Under the pieces are notes generated by a model that had not been told where the DNA came from, ran no database searches, and was given only the letters and a program-made list of their open reading frames with translations. A DNA stretch of 64,000 nucleotides, taken from positions 8,123,042-8,187,041 of the forward strand of contig NW_022098045.1 of NCBI RefSeq assembly GCF_002288925.2, written 5' to 3'. A program made the translations under genes and the position numbers. Numbering within the stretch: position 1 is the first letter of the stretch; every line of letters begins with the position of its first letter. Of this stretch, positions 35,740-49,833 are shown piece by piece. The DNA comes from Delphinapterus leucas (taxonomy: Eukaryota; Chordata; Mammalia; Artiodactyla; Monodontidae).

Positions 35740-35850
35740 ATCTAACATCTAATCTCCTCCTTGTTCTGCCGTTCTCTAGCTGTGTGACCTTGGATGAACT
35801 AACTTTACCAAGCCTCAACCTTTTCACCTGTAAAATGAGAGGGTTAGACT
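35740..35850 (+). repeat. MIR SINE fragment
   Basis: Sense MIR core: 'ctctagctgtgtgaccttgg' then 'ttttcacctgtaaaatgaga' match the conserved central MIR segment in order. Confidence 0.85.
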
Positions 35851-35854
35851 AGAT

Positions 35855-36020
35855 CAGAGCTTCTCAGACTTTTGGGTTCATAATAATTACTAGGGCACCT
35901 GATAAAAAAGACATGGCTCCATTTCTGGAGATTCAGAATGAAGACAGCAATGGCCCATGTGTAGGAATTTGCATTTTAATAAACCCTCTGGGTGATTCTC
36001 TAACCGCCTTTGGGAAATAT
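35855..36020. repeat. MER5-like hAT DNA transposon remnant
   Basis: Begins 'cagagcttctcagactttt', continues with 'tctggagattcagaatgaag' and 'ggaatttgcattttaataaa' and ends 'gggtgattctctaaccgcc', the typical order of short hAT-Charlie elements. Confidence 0.65.
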
Positions 36021-36029
36021 TTGTCTAAA

Positions 36030-36180
36030 ATCAGTGATTCTCTACTCAGGTCTCAGAAATGATTGGGAAGTTTTTTCAAAATACTCATGACTGGTCCCAC
36101 TGCAAATTAATTCATCAGAATATCTGGGTCTGGGAACAGGCATTGGTGTGCTTTAAAAGTTCTTCTGTGTGGCAAGGGTC
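36030..36180. repeat. Second MER5-like hAT remnant
   Basis: 'Cagtgattctctactcaggt' at one end, and 'agaatatctgggtctgggaa' with 'gtgctttaaaagttcttctg' further on, point to the same class as the preceding element, but more diverged. Confidence 0.5.
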
Positions 36181-36315
36181 AATAATCAGTGGATTAGGTA
36201 ATCTCTAAGGTCTTTCCTTAGCTCTAGAACTTGGACTTTCAATCTAGGATTTTTGGTTCTACCACAATACCTCAGTTTAGAAAATGGGGCATACTGTGTA
36301 TACAGACTTACTCGT

Positions 36316-36706
36316 TGTTATGGTCTGAATTGTGTTCCCCCCTTAAATTCATATGTTGAAGTCCTAACCCTTAGTACTTCAGAATGTGACTATATTTGCA
36401 GATAGAGCCTTTAAAGAGGTAATTAAAGTAAAATAGGGTCATATGGGTGGATTCTAATCCCATATGACTGGTGGCCTTGTAAGAAGAGGAGATTAGAACA
36501 CACACAACACAGACGTTCAACCATGAGAGGACACAAGGAGAAGGCTGCCATCTGCGAGTCGTGGAAAGAAGCCTCTGAAGAAACCAACCCTGCCAACACC
36601 TTGATCTTAGACTTCTAGCCTCCAGAATTGAGAGAAAAGAAATTTCTGCTGTATAAGACCCCCAGTTTGTGCTGTTTTGTTATGGTAGCCCTTGAAAGCT
36701 AATATA
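36316..36706 (+). mobile_element. Solo LTR of MLT1 type (ERVL-MaLR)
   Basis: A 391-bp LTR running from TGTTATGGTCTGAATTGTGT to a degraded 'aatata' end. It contains the segments 'cctaacccttagtacttcag', 'ggtggccttgtaagaagagg', 'cttctagcctccagaattga' and 'cccagtttgtgctgttttgt' in the order found in MLT1 LTRs. No internal retroviral-like sequence adjoins it, so it is a solo LTR. MaLR elements are ancient and shared by placental mammals; this copy is well diverged. Confidence 0.85.
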
Positions 36707-36804
36707 TTAGTCAAAGTTTTCTGAAACTTATCTGGCTTTAAAGAAAATAGGATTTGTCTTATTATTCATTCAGAACCAACTTATATCTAGTATGGACACA
36801 AACT

Positions 36805-36805
<1 letters not shown>

Positions 36806-36835
<30 letters not shown>
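36806..36835. repeat. (CA)n microsatellite
   Basis: About 15 CA units. Confidence 0.95.
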
Positions 36836-36836
<1 letters not shown>

Positions 36837-37624
36837 GTGATTTAATAAGTTTTTTTTTCAAAATCTTGATGGAAGGTAGGCTATGGAAATAAGTGAAAGC
36901 TATGACCTAATCTTGAGGATGATGTTTTAAACAGGACTAAGAAAATTTTCAGTGCTTTTTGCTACTAACAATAAATAACAAACCTGATTTCAATTAAAAA
37001 ATAAATCACTACCAAATTTTTAATGTGATCATGTAAATTTAATGTAAATTTTAATTATGAGCATATGTGAAGCGAAATTTATTAATTTTAATTCTGGGTT
37101 TTATAAGACAACCCTGTTCCCTATCTTAATACATCTTTAATTCCTTATGCCTCTTTCTTAAGGTTTCTTTAGTCTTAATTTCAGTTGGGTCAACTAAAAA
37201 GGAAAACTACTCAAAAAAAGTAATTTTCATCATACCCTGGAAAAACAAATTTAGACTGTAAAGAAAAAGATATATTGCCACCTAGTGGAAAACAGGCAGA
37301 ATCATCTGGTTGTAATTTAGGTTTAAACTACAAAATGGTTAGTACAAGAAATGTTTTAAAATGTTTTTTGATCATGAATAATTACGCTTTGTTAATGAAA
37401 GGATGTCTTCCATGTTTAGCTGCAATACCACCTTTGACTTTTATATATTCTTTACTTTTATTTAGCAACTGCTCATACACATGTAGTATATGCTGCTTGA
37501 TAAAGTTGAACTTAATCTTTATCAAAGATATTTAGCTAAAGTGACAAAAGAATTTACAACTAAATATTAAATATTTACTACCCACAAAAGTCAGTAATAT
37601 AGTAAGCAACCAACGTAAATATAG

Positions 37625-37705
37625 CTGACTGAGCTTGGGCAAGTCACAGCTCTGGACTGTTTCCTCATCTAAAAAACTGGGGTTGAACTACATGATTTAG
37701 TAGAC
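37625..37705 (+). repeat. MIR SINE fragment
   Basis: 'Gagcttgggcaagtcacagc', 'gtttcctcatctaaaaaact' and 'ggggttgaactacatgattt' follow the sense MIR core. Confidence 0.75.
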
Positions 37706-40439
37706 ATTTTCAATTCTAATATGTTCAGATTATATATCTATAATACATGCTTATAGTTATTAAGGTCACGGTCTTTTTAATAATTAGGAGAGTACCCAAA
37801 CTTGGTTTAGGAACCAGTGTTGGTGAGTTAATAGGTGTATGTCTTTGGAGTAATGTTTCAGCACAAAACTGAAAGAAGCTTATTAATGGGAATGAAGTTC
37901 CTATCTATTTATTTGGTTGCCAGGTTCCCAGGGGTTTTTTTTTCCATAAGAGTAAGATGACCTGGCTAATTTTAACTTCAGCAATTACATTCTATGCAGC
38001 TAAGTTATCCTTGCAGCTTCTGTTTTGATATAGCATCCTTTATTGTTTCCTGTCCTAAACTTTTAGGAAGTTGCTAGTAACTGATTTACTGTTGCTGACC
38101 TTTAATAAGCATGAAGGATAATATTAATTACTTGGTAATTCTGTAGGTCTTTCTTACCATAGGCCAGGGAAGGAAAGGAGAGTTTAAAGATGCTTCCCTT
38201 TTAATAGCCCTTGGTACGTAACAAGAGTGTCACAATCCTTAATTAGTTAACCCTACTATGTGTATGCCCTCAGAAAGGGTCCTATTTCAGGTGATGTAAT
38301 TCAGGGAGCTTAAGTTATCAAATTGTTTTGGCTCAAATTGTTGGATACAATTTCTTGCTGTACAGCATTAAGGTAGAAGTCTTCCCCTTTCAAATAGGAT
38401 GGATTTAATGTGCAAATGTCATTATGTCTATAGGAAATAAGGAAGCATGCTAAGTTAGTAGGTGTCGTGAAATACTACAGATAGGTAGTTTGCTATAATC
38501 ACTCAACCTTTAAATAATTAATTGTGAGAAACTGCATTTATATGAGCATTAAGAAAATAGTTAGAAGACATAGGAAAGATTGATATCAAACTTCTGTTCG
38601 ATGCTTTATCCAGAGATAAGGCCCTAGGGAATGCTAATTGTATTATTTCTAGTAACTTCCCTTACTTGTCCCTTTTTCTGTCCCACCCTCACCCCCCAAC
38701 AGAGGCAAGAAAGGAAAAGGAACAAAAGAGAGAGAAATGGCTAATTTTCCAGAGTACATTTATTCTAATAAAGTCACAGAAAGTTGCTTCTGACAGCTGA
38801 GAACAGAGAAGACTCTAGGGTCTCAGTTTTTCCTCCTAGAAACTCTTTTTGTGTGTTCTCTTTAGTAATAATTGATTCTTAGGTGCATATTGTGATACTT
38901 TTTGCCCATTTTACCTATTCTATTTTCAAACAAGCAAAACTGAAGAAAAATAATGTTCTAAGTCTCAAATATGTAGCTAGAAACTACCTGTCTTCTTAGA
39001 ACGCATAACTGTTTCTCCTCTATTGCTTTTTCTATATGAATAACCAGATCCACCTAGTTTCAGAGGTAAAAATTTCAGTTAATAGTGTGAAATACTCTTT
39101 ATTCTATCAGATTACATGGCTGCTTCACATCACTTTCATTATCAATGTCACCAGCCTGTTATATATCATCAAATTTCTCAGTTACGTAGGTAGTTTCAGC
39201 AATAAAATATGAGAGAGGGGTATACTGCATGCTTGAAACAATGGTTGGATGTGACAAGGACAAATTAAAGATCATGACACATGTCATTAGGGAAGCAGTC
39301 TCTATAGGTTTGAAAAAAACTAGCAGATTGATCTATGACTTAAATTTCAACATAATTTAATATATCTGTTCCTTGAACAGATACATCTGTCAACTGATTA
39401 CCATTATTATTCTCTTTAAGATAGCATTTTCCCCTGCATTGTAGGGGAAGAGTACTAAAGAACATATGAAATAATGAGATGATTCCCGCTCTAGGAATCT
39501 ATTATTAAAATATTCCATTTCAACTAAAGAAGGCATCCTAAGTACAGACTCATGGAATGGGTACTTTGTAAGGTAACTTTGCTTTGACTGCATTGATTTT
39601 TTCCTTTTTATTATCCAAATGCACTTTCATTTGATACACATTCCAGGGAAGCGGAGTTTAAAAAGTCAAAGGTTTTTTGACAATAAATGAAAAGAAATTT
39701 TTGAAGTCGTACATGTTAAATTCCAGGCATTTTCTATGGCTCCTGATAGAAAGAAGTTGTAGTATAATGAAATAGTTTGGAAATACTGCTCATACTTAGA
39801 ATTCAGAGAGAGTTAAGATGGAAGAATGTCCCAGAAATACAGGCAAAACTGACAATAGTTCTTTCTGATAAAATATTGGTCTGCTTAACAGAAAAATGTT
39901 TTATTAACCCTCAGTTCTATTGAGCACATTTATACATATGCATGATAATAAGCTTATTTATATTCAACCAAACATTCATTTGGCAAGCAGCCTAGAATAT
40001 TCCACTATTCTAAGAGTCAAACAAATGCCTGAGAGATTCAAAGTCTTTGTTTCTTTTTCAGTATCTCAAATCATAACAATTCTGTGCCTTCTTGTTGCTG
40101 CACTCTGTAAAGCATATTAATTGACAGACTACACAAGCTGCCTAAATGGCTTTCTCTATCTACCTTAGAGGTAGAGCCTTCCTTTGGGGCTTATATATGA
40201 TATTTTTAACACCTCTGTGTATTTGAGTGGATGAATTTGGCTTCTAGGAGGACTGAAAAAAGTCACAAGTTTTTATTTTATTTCATCTTCTTAGAGATTT
40301 TTTTTCTTTTGGTTCATTGGTGGGAAAAAACTTAAGTCAGGGTTCAGAATTTTTGGCTAGGCAGCTAATAAGAATGATTACTTAGATATTGAGACTACTG
40401 ATGACCTAAGGAATGACCACTGCCCTTTCTTGCTTTTCT

Positions 40440-40660
40440 AGGTTTTCTGACTCCAAAAACAGGTATCAGAGTCAGAGAGACCATAGCATTTCTTCTCGGT
40501 AGTTGTCTGTGCAGTATGTACTGTTGGCAAGTCACCTTACTTTTCCGAACCTCAGTTTTCTCCCCTGTAAAGTGGAATACTGAAGACCACATAAGGTTGT
40601 TGTAAAGACTGGAGATAAAGTTTGCAAGTCCAAGTCACCTAGTAGGCACTAGATGCATAA
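40440..40660 (+). repeat. MIR SINE
   Basis: Nearly full-length sense MIR: 'caggtatcagagtcagagag', 'ttggcaagtcaccttacttt', 'cctcagttttctcccctgta', 'ataaggttgttgtaaagact' and 'cacctagtaggcactagatg' all occur in family order. Confidence 0.9.
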
Positions 40661-41935
40661 AAATTATTTTCATAACCCCACTTTCTAGGTCTTTGTGAAT
40701 TTTCCATTTCCTTGGGGTTACTCAACTTTATAAACTGTTTTCTCCCTTTTGTGAATGAAGGGAGGCATCTTCGGTACTCTATGTGTACAAAGAAGAGGAT
40801 GTTGCTGGGAAACAATGAAAGGAGATTTCCTAGGATGCAGGCTGTTTCTTTTCCTGAGAATTGCAGGTGGGAAACTAAGACAAATACAGCTGGAGCCTGA
40901 ACCACGGACTCCTCCACTTGACAGAATAGATTCCTTACCTCCCCACAACATCTTGCGTAAAAATCCACTCCCCCAGACTCCTCTGGAAGTTCACTACTCC
41001 AGAGAGCTCCCTTCCCTGGTGGTCTGGTGGAGCCCAGGAATGCTGGCCTTTAGGGCACACAGACCAGACCTGTTTGCTCACTCAGACTCAGAGTGAGCAG
41101 CATGGGAGGTCTTGATAAGCTGGCTTCTTAAGCACGTAAGGCACGTTCCGAGCACTTGTATAGGCTGGTGAGACAAATTGTCAAGTGGTCGCAAAGAAGT
41201 CTGTATTCAAAGAAAAAAAAAGAATAAAAGCAAGGTTTTTATTAGCATATTATCCTATTAGAGCCCTAAAAGATGATTCTATATAGAATATTTTCAGATC
41301 TCTACGTTTAACTTTGGAAAAGAATTATCCTATCTCTTTAAATAGCCTTCCAGTTCTCCTTTTTTCCTAAATTACCTGGATGCTAGAAGAATTTAAACCA
41401 GGAAAGATGAAAAATTCGTGGCTCTGTAGTTTTCATTCTAAAGGAATTGAGTAAAAAGGAAAAACAAAACATGAAAAATAGATGAAAGTAATACTAAGCT
41501 TCCCCCCCCCCTTTCCATTTTAATATTTCTCTGAATGGGTGTGGGGTTGAGCTACAAGAGGTTTTCAGCGGTTACTGAAATCTTATTAGTCCCATACAAC
41601 TATATTATATTAGTTAAAGAAAACCTATAAAGTTCTCCTTCTAAAAATCTCCTCACCTCAAGATGATTACTAATTTACAAATTTTCAGAAATTAATTTTT
41701 AATTAATTTTTAACTCTAATCAAAAGTTACAGTTTCTCTGGGTTAGAAAGAGTAAAATGATCATTCCAGGAATTTTCTATGCTCCTTGGAACTTGCACAG
41801 AATTTCTATGTTTACTTGAAAATACAGTTTCTGAATATATTTGCTTTTATATTCAAGAAATTTCATCTTAACTTTTTTTCGCTCTTTGGGAAAAAACGGT
41901 TCTTCTTTTTTTTAATTAGATATATCGTGATTTTT

Positions 41936-42125
41936 TGGGGGTGCCTCTCACTGCCGTGGCCTCTCCCGTCGTGGAGCACAGGCTCCGGACGCGCAGGCTC
42001 AGCGGCCACGGCTCATGGGCCAAGCCGCTCCGCGGCACATGGGATCCTCCCGGACCGGGGCACGAACCCTCACTCCCTGCATCGGCAGGCGGACTCCCAA
42101 CCACTGCGCCACCAGGGAGGCCCCC
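41936..42125 (-). mobile_element. CHR-2-type SINE lacking a poly(A) tail
   Basis: Antisense CHR SINE flanked by a perfect 15-bp target-site duplication (tatatcgtgattttt at 41921-41935 and 42126-42140). The terminal A-run is absent and the body meets the duplication directly at ggggg. The element is otherwise well preserved. The tail was probably lost or shortened after insertion, or it merged into the duplicated T-run. Confidence 0.92.
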
Positions 42126-42339
42126 TATATCGTGATTTTTGAAGAGAAATATCATCTTTAACTTGGTGAGAACCTCTTCTACTTTTACTATTTTATCACC
42201 CGACTGTAAATCAACATCTTGTCTCCAACGTGTACTTTTTAATGAACTTCCTTCAAGATCCTGAAGTCAGGAAACAACTGGTGCTGGTTTGTGGCACTTA
42301 TTCATCAGAGGATTTGAGCCCCTGCAGAGGGTCGGCCTC

Positions 42340-42787
42340 ACTTTTTTAACTGGAGTATAGTTGATTTACAATGTTGTGTTAATTTCTGCTGTATGGCAAA
42401 GTGATTCAGTTATAAATATATAATTCTTTTTCATATCCTTTTCCATTATGGTTTATCACAGGATACTGAATATAGTTCCCTGTGCTATACAGTAGGTAGG
42501 TCCTGGCTGTTTATCAATTCTATATATACTAGTTTGCATCTACTAGTCCCAAACTCCCACTCCATCCCTCCCCCATCCCCCATCCCCCTTGGCAACCACA
42601 GGTCTGTTCTCTATGTCTGTGAGTCTGTTTCTGTTTAATAGATAAGTTCATTTGTGTCATATTTTGGATTCCACATGTAAGTGATGTCATATGGTATTTG
42701 TCTTTTTCTGACTTACGTCACTTAGTATGATAATCTCTAGGTCCATCCATGTTGCTGCAAATGACATTATTTCATTCTTTTGTGTGG
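42340..42787 (-). mobile_element. 5'-truncated L1, 3' end only
   Basis: Antisense L1 3' region: 'actggagtatagttgattta' near the tail, then the C/T-rich 3' UTR (42545-42595), and the end of ORF2 at about 42650-42785. A younger CHR SINE sits directly after it. Confidence 0.85.
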
Positions 42788-42802
42788 ATCAGCCTTATTT
42801 TA

Positions 42803-43157
42803 TTTATTTATTTTTTAAATAAATTTATTTATTTTTGGCTGCGTTGGGTCTTTGTTGCTGCGTACAGGCTTTCTCTAGCTGACGTGAGCGGGGGCTAATT
42901 TCTGTTGCACTGCACGGGCTTCTCATTGCGGTGGCTTCTCTTGCTGCGGAGCACAGGCTCTAGGCGCACGGACTTCAGTAGTTGTGGCGTGCGCGCCCAA
43001 TAGTTGTGGCTCACAGGCTCTAGAGCGCAGGCTCAGTAGTTGTGGTGCACGGGCTTAGTTGCTCTGCAGCATGTGGGATCTTACCGGACCAGGGCTTGAA
43101 CCCGTGTCCCCTGCATTGGCAGGTGGATTCTTAACCACTGCACAAACAGGGAAGCCC
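42803..43157 (-). mobile_element. Long CHR-1-type SINE
   Basis: An antisense CHR SINE of about 355 bp, the long form. Beyond the part shared with the short type it carries an extra central region (the repeated 'tagttgtggctcacaggctc' type units) and a TTTATT-rich tail. It is flanked by a perfect 13-bp target-site duplication (cagccttatttta at 42790-42802 and 43158-43170). Confidence 0.9.
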
Positions 43158-43170
43158 CAGCCTTATTTTA

Positions 43171-43394
43171 GAATGTGAGGGACCAGCACGTGGTGTGGGT
43201 CAGTCTATCAGGTGCGCTGTTGACTGGCAAAGTGGGAGGTGAAAGAAATGAAGCACTGGGCCCACAGAGGCAAGTGCTGGTGAGATCCTATCACTCATTC
43301 CTTATAGATCTAAACCGTGTCTGTCCTGGTCCGACTGGAAATGCATTTTTGGCCGAAAAACGCTATTCCATGTGTGAAAAGTACTTTTTAAACT
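43171..43394. other. Short unassigned spacer
   Basis: About 220 bp between two SINEs with no recognisable feature. Confidence 0.5.
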
Positions 43395-43728
43395 TTATTT
43401 ATTTATATTTTAAAATAAATTTATTTATTTATTTTATATTTATTTTTGGCTGCATTGGGTCATCGTTGCTGCGGGCGGGCTTTCTCTAGTTGCCTCGAGC
43501 GGGGGCTACTCTTTGTTGCAGTACACGGGCTTCTCATTGCAGTGGCTCCTCTTGTCGTGGAGCACGGGCTTCAGTAGTTGCAGCACACGGGCTCAGTAGC
43601 TGTGGCTCATGGGCTCTAGAGCGCAGGCTCAATAGTTGTGGCGCACAAGCTTAGTTGCTCTGCAGCATGTGGGATGTTCCCGGACCAGGGCTTGAACCCG
43701 TGTCTCCTGCATTGGCAGGCAGATTCTT
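43395..43728 (-). mobile_element. Long CHR-1-type SINE, 3' part (split by the PCNA retrocopy)
   Basis: Antisense long CHR SINE with an A/T-rich tail at 43395-43447. It runs to gcaggcagattctt at 43728, where a retrocopy interrupts it. The missing head resumes at 45915. The interruption proves that the SINE was there before the retrocopy. Confidence 0.92.
43715..43728. repeat. Target-site duplication of the PCNA retrocopy (left)
   Basis: The 14 bp gcaggcagattctt are repeated exactly at 45901-45914. On the sense strand of the insert the nick site reads TT/AAGA, a good match to the L1 endonuclease target. Confidence 0.93.
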
Positions 43729-45900
<2,172 letters not shown>

Positions 45901-45914
45901 GCAGGCAGATTCTT
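45901..45914. repeat. Target-site duplication of the PCNA retrocopy (right)
   Basis: Exact second copy of gcaggcagattctt. The host SINE continues directly after it. Confidence 0.93.
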
Positions 45915-45942
45915 AACCACTGCGCCACCAGGGAAGTCCTCT
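45915..45942 (-). mobile_element. Head of the split long CHR SINE
   Basis: 'Aaccactgcgccaccaggga' then agtcct: the tRNA-derived 5' end of the SINE begun at 43395, displaced by the PCNA insertion. Confidence 0.92.
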
Positions 45943-46139
45943 AAAGTTTATTTTAAATATATTAGATTATATCAGGAGAATTTATGAACTCTTTTTGAAA
46001 TTATGATTTTTAAATTTTGAAAACAAAATAAATACATTATGTTACTAAATCTGTTTTTAAGATACACTATCAAGGTTCTGTGTCTTCAGCAACTTATATT
46101 CATAATAAAAATTTTTATTTTTTTCAAAATGCAAAACTT

Positions 46140-46827
46140 GTTTTTAAACATCTTTATTGGAGTATAATTGCTTTACAATGGTGTGTTAGTTTCTGCTTTA
46201 TAACAAAGTGAATCAGTTATACATATGCATATATCCCCATATCTCTTCCCTCTTGCATCTCCCTCCCTCCCACCCTCCCTATCCCACCCCTCTAGGTGGT
46301 CACAAAGCACCGAGCTGATCTCCCTGTGCTATGCGGCTGCTTCCCATTAGCTATCTATTTTACGTTTGGTAGTGTATATATGTCCATGCCACTCTCTCAC
46401 TTTGTCACAGCTTACCCTTCCCCCTCCCCGTATCCTCAAGTCCATTCTCTGGTAGGTCTGTGTCTTTATTCCCGTCTCGCCCCTAGGTTCTTCATGACCA
46501 TATTTTTGTTGTTTTTTTTAGATTCCATATATATGTGTTAGCATATGGTATTTGTTTTTCTCTTTCTGACGTACTTCACTCTGTATGAGAGACTCTAGAT
46601 CCATCCACCTCACTACAAATAACTCAATTTCGTTTCTTTTTATAACTGAGTAATATTCCATTGTATATATGTGCCACATCTTCTTTATCCATTCATCTGT
46701 TGATGGACACTTAGGTTGCTTCCGTGTCCTGTCTATTGTAAATAGAGCTGCAATGAACATTGTGGTACATGAATCTTTTTGAATTATGGTTTTTTCAGGG
46801 TATATGCCCAGTAGTGGGATTGCTGGG
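46140..46827 (-). mobile_element. 5'-truncated L1 (about 690 bp)
   Basis: Antisense L1 with the 3' UTR, the C/T-rich tract, and the C-terminal part of ORF2 (46518-46827, frame still largely open). It is cut off at its 5' side and flanked by a perfect 16-bp target-site duplication (tcaaaatgcaaaactt at 46124-46139 and 46828-46843). The nick site on its sense strand reads TA/AAGT. Its 3' region is nearly the same as that of the large L1 at 49457, so both are of one young subfamily. Confidence 0.93.
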
Positions 46828-46849
46828 TCAAAATGCAAAACTTTATACA

Positions 46850-48348
46850 TGAATCTAAGAGTCCACTAGAGGTCACTTTTTCAACTTATTTCCCGTAAAA
46901 ACAGAAAAATTCAGCTTTGATTCCTGTCATTGAATCTTTTATACATGACTTTGTTTTCCATGTTGGAACTTTTGATTCCTCCCAGAAAAATTTCTTCTAT
47001 TTCTCAATCTCTTTTTCCTGAAATCTTTCTAATACTGGGGTCATACATCCTTATGTTTCAAGTATATTTTCTATTGTGACATTTTTAATGACCTTCTTAG
47101 ATATCTAATTAAGTCTATATTATTTTTGATTATTTAAATATCTCTAATTTGAACACTAGCATCTAGAACACGTGTCTATTTCCTGAAGTTTTCATGGACT
47201 TTTTAAATGCTGTATTAGTGTGAAAGAACCAGAGTACAATCTTCCTAAGACTTAGAAACAGCTGCTCAATTTCTGCTTTTTGTCACAAACACTAGTGCTG
47301 ATGAAAAACATCCAGTATCAACACCTGTTGAATCGAATCTCTGAATTTCATCATTCTTGATTTAATTTCCCTAGTGATCCATTAGATTCATGTTCTGAAT
47401 CACTTTTTAAAAAGCAATGACTCTAAAATGTGAATGCCTAATGTATTTTTGTTTATCTAACACATTTTTTTGCTTGAGGCTTGACTAGCATTAAAATGTT
47501 CACAAGCTGCTATTACATTGTTAGTACCACTACTTGTACATAAAAAGTCACTTTGCAAGCATATCTTTGTGTATATATAGTCGTGTACTTTTCACTAAGC
47601 TGTCTGACATAAAGTTACAATTTTCTGGCTTCCCAGTTGAATAAATGCCCTCTCCATAACTATACTGATTTTCAGTTATTCTTAAAAAAAATTATTCCAA
47701 GTCAGCAGTTTTTAAACTCAGAAATACTGCAATATCTCATTTCTCTATGAAATGGAGGCATTCGTAGGGAAATAACATAGATTTATTCTTACCTTCCAAA
47801 AGACTATCTCTTTATATCATTCACTCAACACTCATCTAAGTACACTATAACAGAGGCCCTTTTAACATTTCTACCAGTTTTGAAAAGATCTTACTGAAGA
47901 AAATATTTGATATCTGAAAACAAAAGTTAAAACAGCAGGTATGATTTAAATCATTCTACATATAATACCTAATTTGAACAGTATTACTTGTTGAATTTAT
48001 TTTCATGCACGAATATAATACAAGAATAACTTCTTCATGTAAAATACTGAAATATTACAGAGACGAGGCCACTTCCATTGTTTACAAGGTCTAATCTCCA
48101 AAGCGGCCCAAAGATAGCTTCTTTTGTGTATTCTTCCAGATCTTGTGATACATATTTACATTCAAATGTTTCAAACAGCTAGAATATACACCATACTATT
48201 ATTATACATATGTACATGTTTTATGTACCATACTACTATTATATACATGTACGACATGTTTTGTTTTATGTACATGTGTTTTTAAAGTAAATGTTATATA
48301 ACATCAAACAAATTGTTCTGTCATTTATGTGCTTGATTTTTATTCAAA
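46850..48348. other. Intergenic, AT-rich, no gene
   Basis: Nothing recognised apart from general AT-rich sequence. It may include faint old L1 fragments that I cannot delimit. Confidence 0.45.
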
Positions 48349-48360
48349 AATAGATGTTGG

Positions 48361-48556
48361 GGGCTTCCCTGGTGGCGCAGTGGTTGAGAGTCGGCCTGCC
48401 GATGCAGGGGACACGGGTTCATGCCCCGGTCCGGGAAGATCCCACATGCTGTGGAGCGGCTGGGCCCGTGAGCCATGGCCACTGAGCCTGAGTGTCCGGA
48501 GCCTGTGCTCTGCAACGGGAGGGGCCACAGCAGTGAGAGGCCCGCGTACCGCAAAA

Positions 48557-48587
<31 letters not shown>

Positions 48588-48591
48588 AAAT
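48361..48591 (+). mobile_element. CHR-2-type SINE with (AAAT)n tail
   Basis: Complete sense CHR SINE with a tail of about eight AAAT units. It is flanked by a perfect 12-bp target-site duplication (aatagatgttgg at 48349-48360 and 48592-48603). The body is well preserved, so it is recent. Confidence 0.95.
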
Positions 48592-48899
48592 AATAGATGT
48601 TGGAGTTATGTACATGTTGGTTCCTATAAATCCCTCTCATTCTTTTGATCTACAGCATAAAGTCTTTGAGAATGAACATGTCTATAGCTGAATTACCCAT
48701 TTTCCTAGATAAGCACAGTCGTTTCTTTTTCCTCTTAGAAACAATGTGTGTATGTGTGTATATTCTCCTACACATGGTCAAACCTTCCTCTACACTGAAT
48801 ATTGTGAAGAGAATTTGCTAGATCATAGGGAAGAGGCACTGAACATGTAAACAGATACTGCCAAATGGCTCTCCCAATGTCTCTCAGTGTTTCACCAGT

Positions 48900-49439
48900 G
48901 TCCTCTCAACTAGCAGCAATTGCAGAAGAGCGGACTCCTCACACCCAGGTCCACAGTCACTACCTACCTTTACATTTTCGATCATTTCTATGGTATCTCA
49001 TGTTTGAAATTGTACTTGCCTAGTTATTAATACTAATTATGTTCACCATATTTCTGTACATTTATTGGGTGTTTGTATTTCCTCCTCTGTGAATTTCTTA
49101 TTTGTATTTTTTGCCCCTTTTCTACTGCATCATGTGCTTTCTCTTACTAATCTCTAGGAGATTTTACATATTTTGACTGTCAAGTCATTTTTGGTTATAT
49201 TTATGCAAATATTCTTCAAGTCTCTCTCTTGACTTTTAACTTTATGATTTCACTGTCATAATTTTTTTAATATTTTTATGTGGTCAATTTTTCAATTCTT
49301 TCTCTTATTACTTTAATTTTGGTATCTTGCTTAAAAAGACCACTCCCACTCTCACAACAAATATATGTTTTATATATTTATCTTATATACGATTTTTTCA
49401 TTTAATTCTTATATCATTTTATTGTTATAATTATTATTT
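48900..49439 (-). mobile_element. Old L1M fragment, left part (split by younger L1)
   Basis: Decayed antisense L1 ORF2 C-terminal sequence, recognised from the order of segments such as 'gtcaagtcatttttggttat', 'tgcaaatattcttcaagtct' and 'taaaaagaccactcccactc'. It continues on the far side of the young L1 at 56512. Confidence 0.6.
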
Positions 49440-49833
49440 AAGTCTTCAGATTTTCTAATTTTTTTTAATATCCTTATTGGAGTATAATTGCTTTACAATG
49501 GTGTGTTAGTTTCTGTTCTATAACAAAGTGAATCAGCTATACATATACATATATCCCCATATCTCCTCCCTCTTTCATCTCCCTCCCACCCTCCCAATCC
49601 CACCCCTGTAGGTGGTCACAAAGCCCTGAGCTGATCTCCCTGTGCTATGTGGCTGCTTCCCACTAGCTATCTATTTTACGTTTGGAAGTGTATATATGTC
49701 CATGCCACTCTCTCACTTTGTCACAGCTTACCCTTTCCCCTCCCCGTATCCTCAAGTCCATTCTCTGGTAGGTCTGTGTCTTTATTCCCGTCTCGCCCCT
49801 AGGTTCTTCATGACCATTTTTTTTGTTTGTTTT

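Larger units (their letters stand above)
36836..41920. other. Intergenic, AT-rich, no gene
   Basis: No gene is recognised. A MIR piece lies at 37625-37705 and a clearer one at 40440-40660. The remainder is AT-rich and apparently single-copy. Short open frames lack any recognisable domain. Confidence 0.5.

Noticed and set aside
40639..41096. Overlapping frames of 109 and 113 codons on opposite strands
   Set aside because: Mutually overlapping, partly inside a MIR, no domain.
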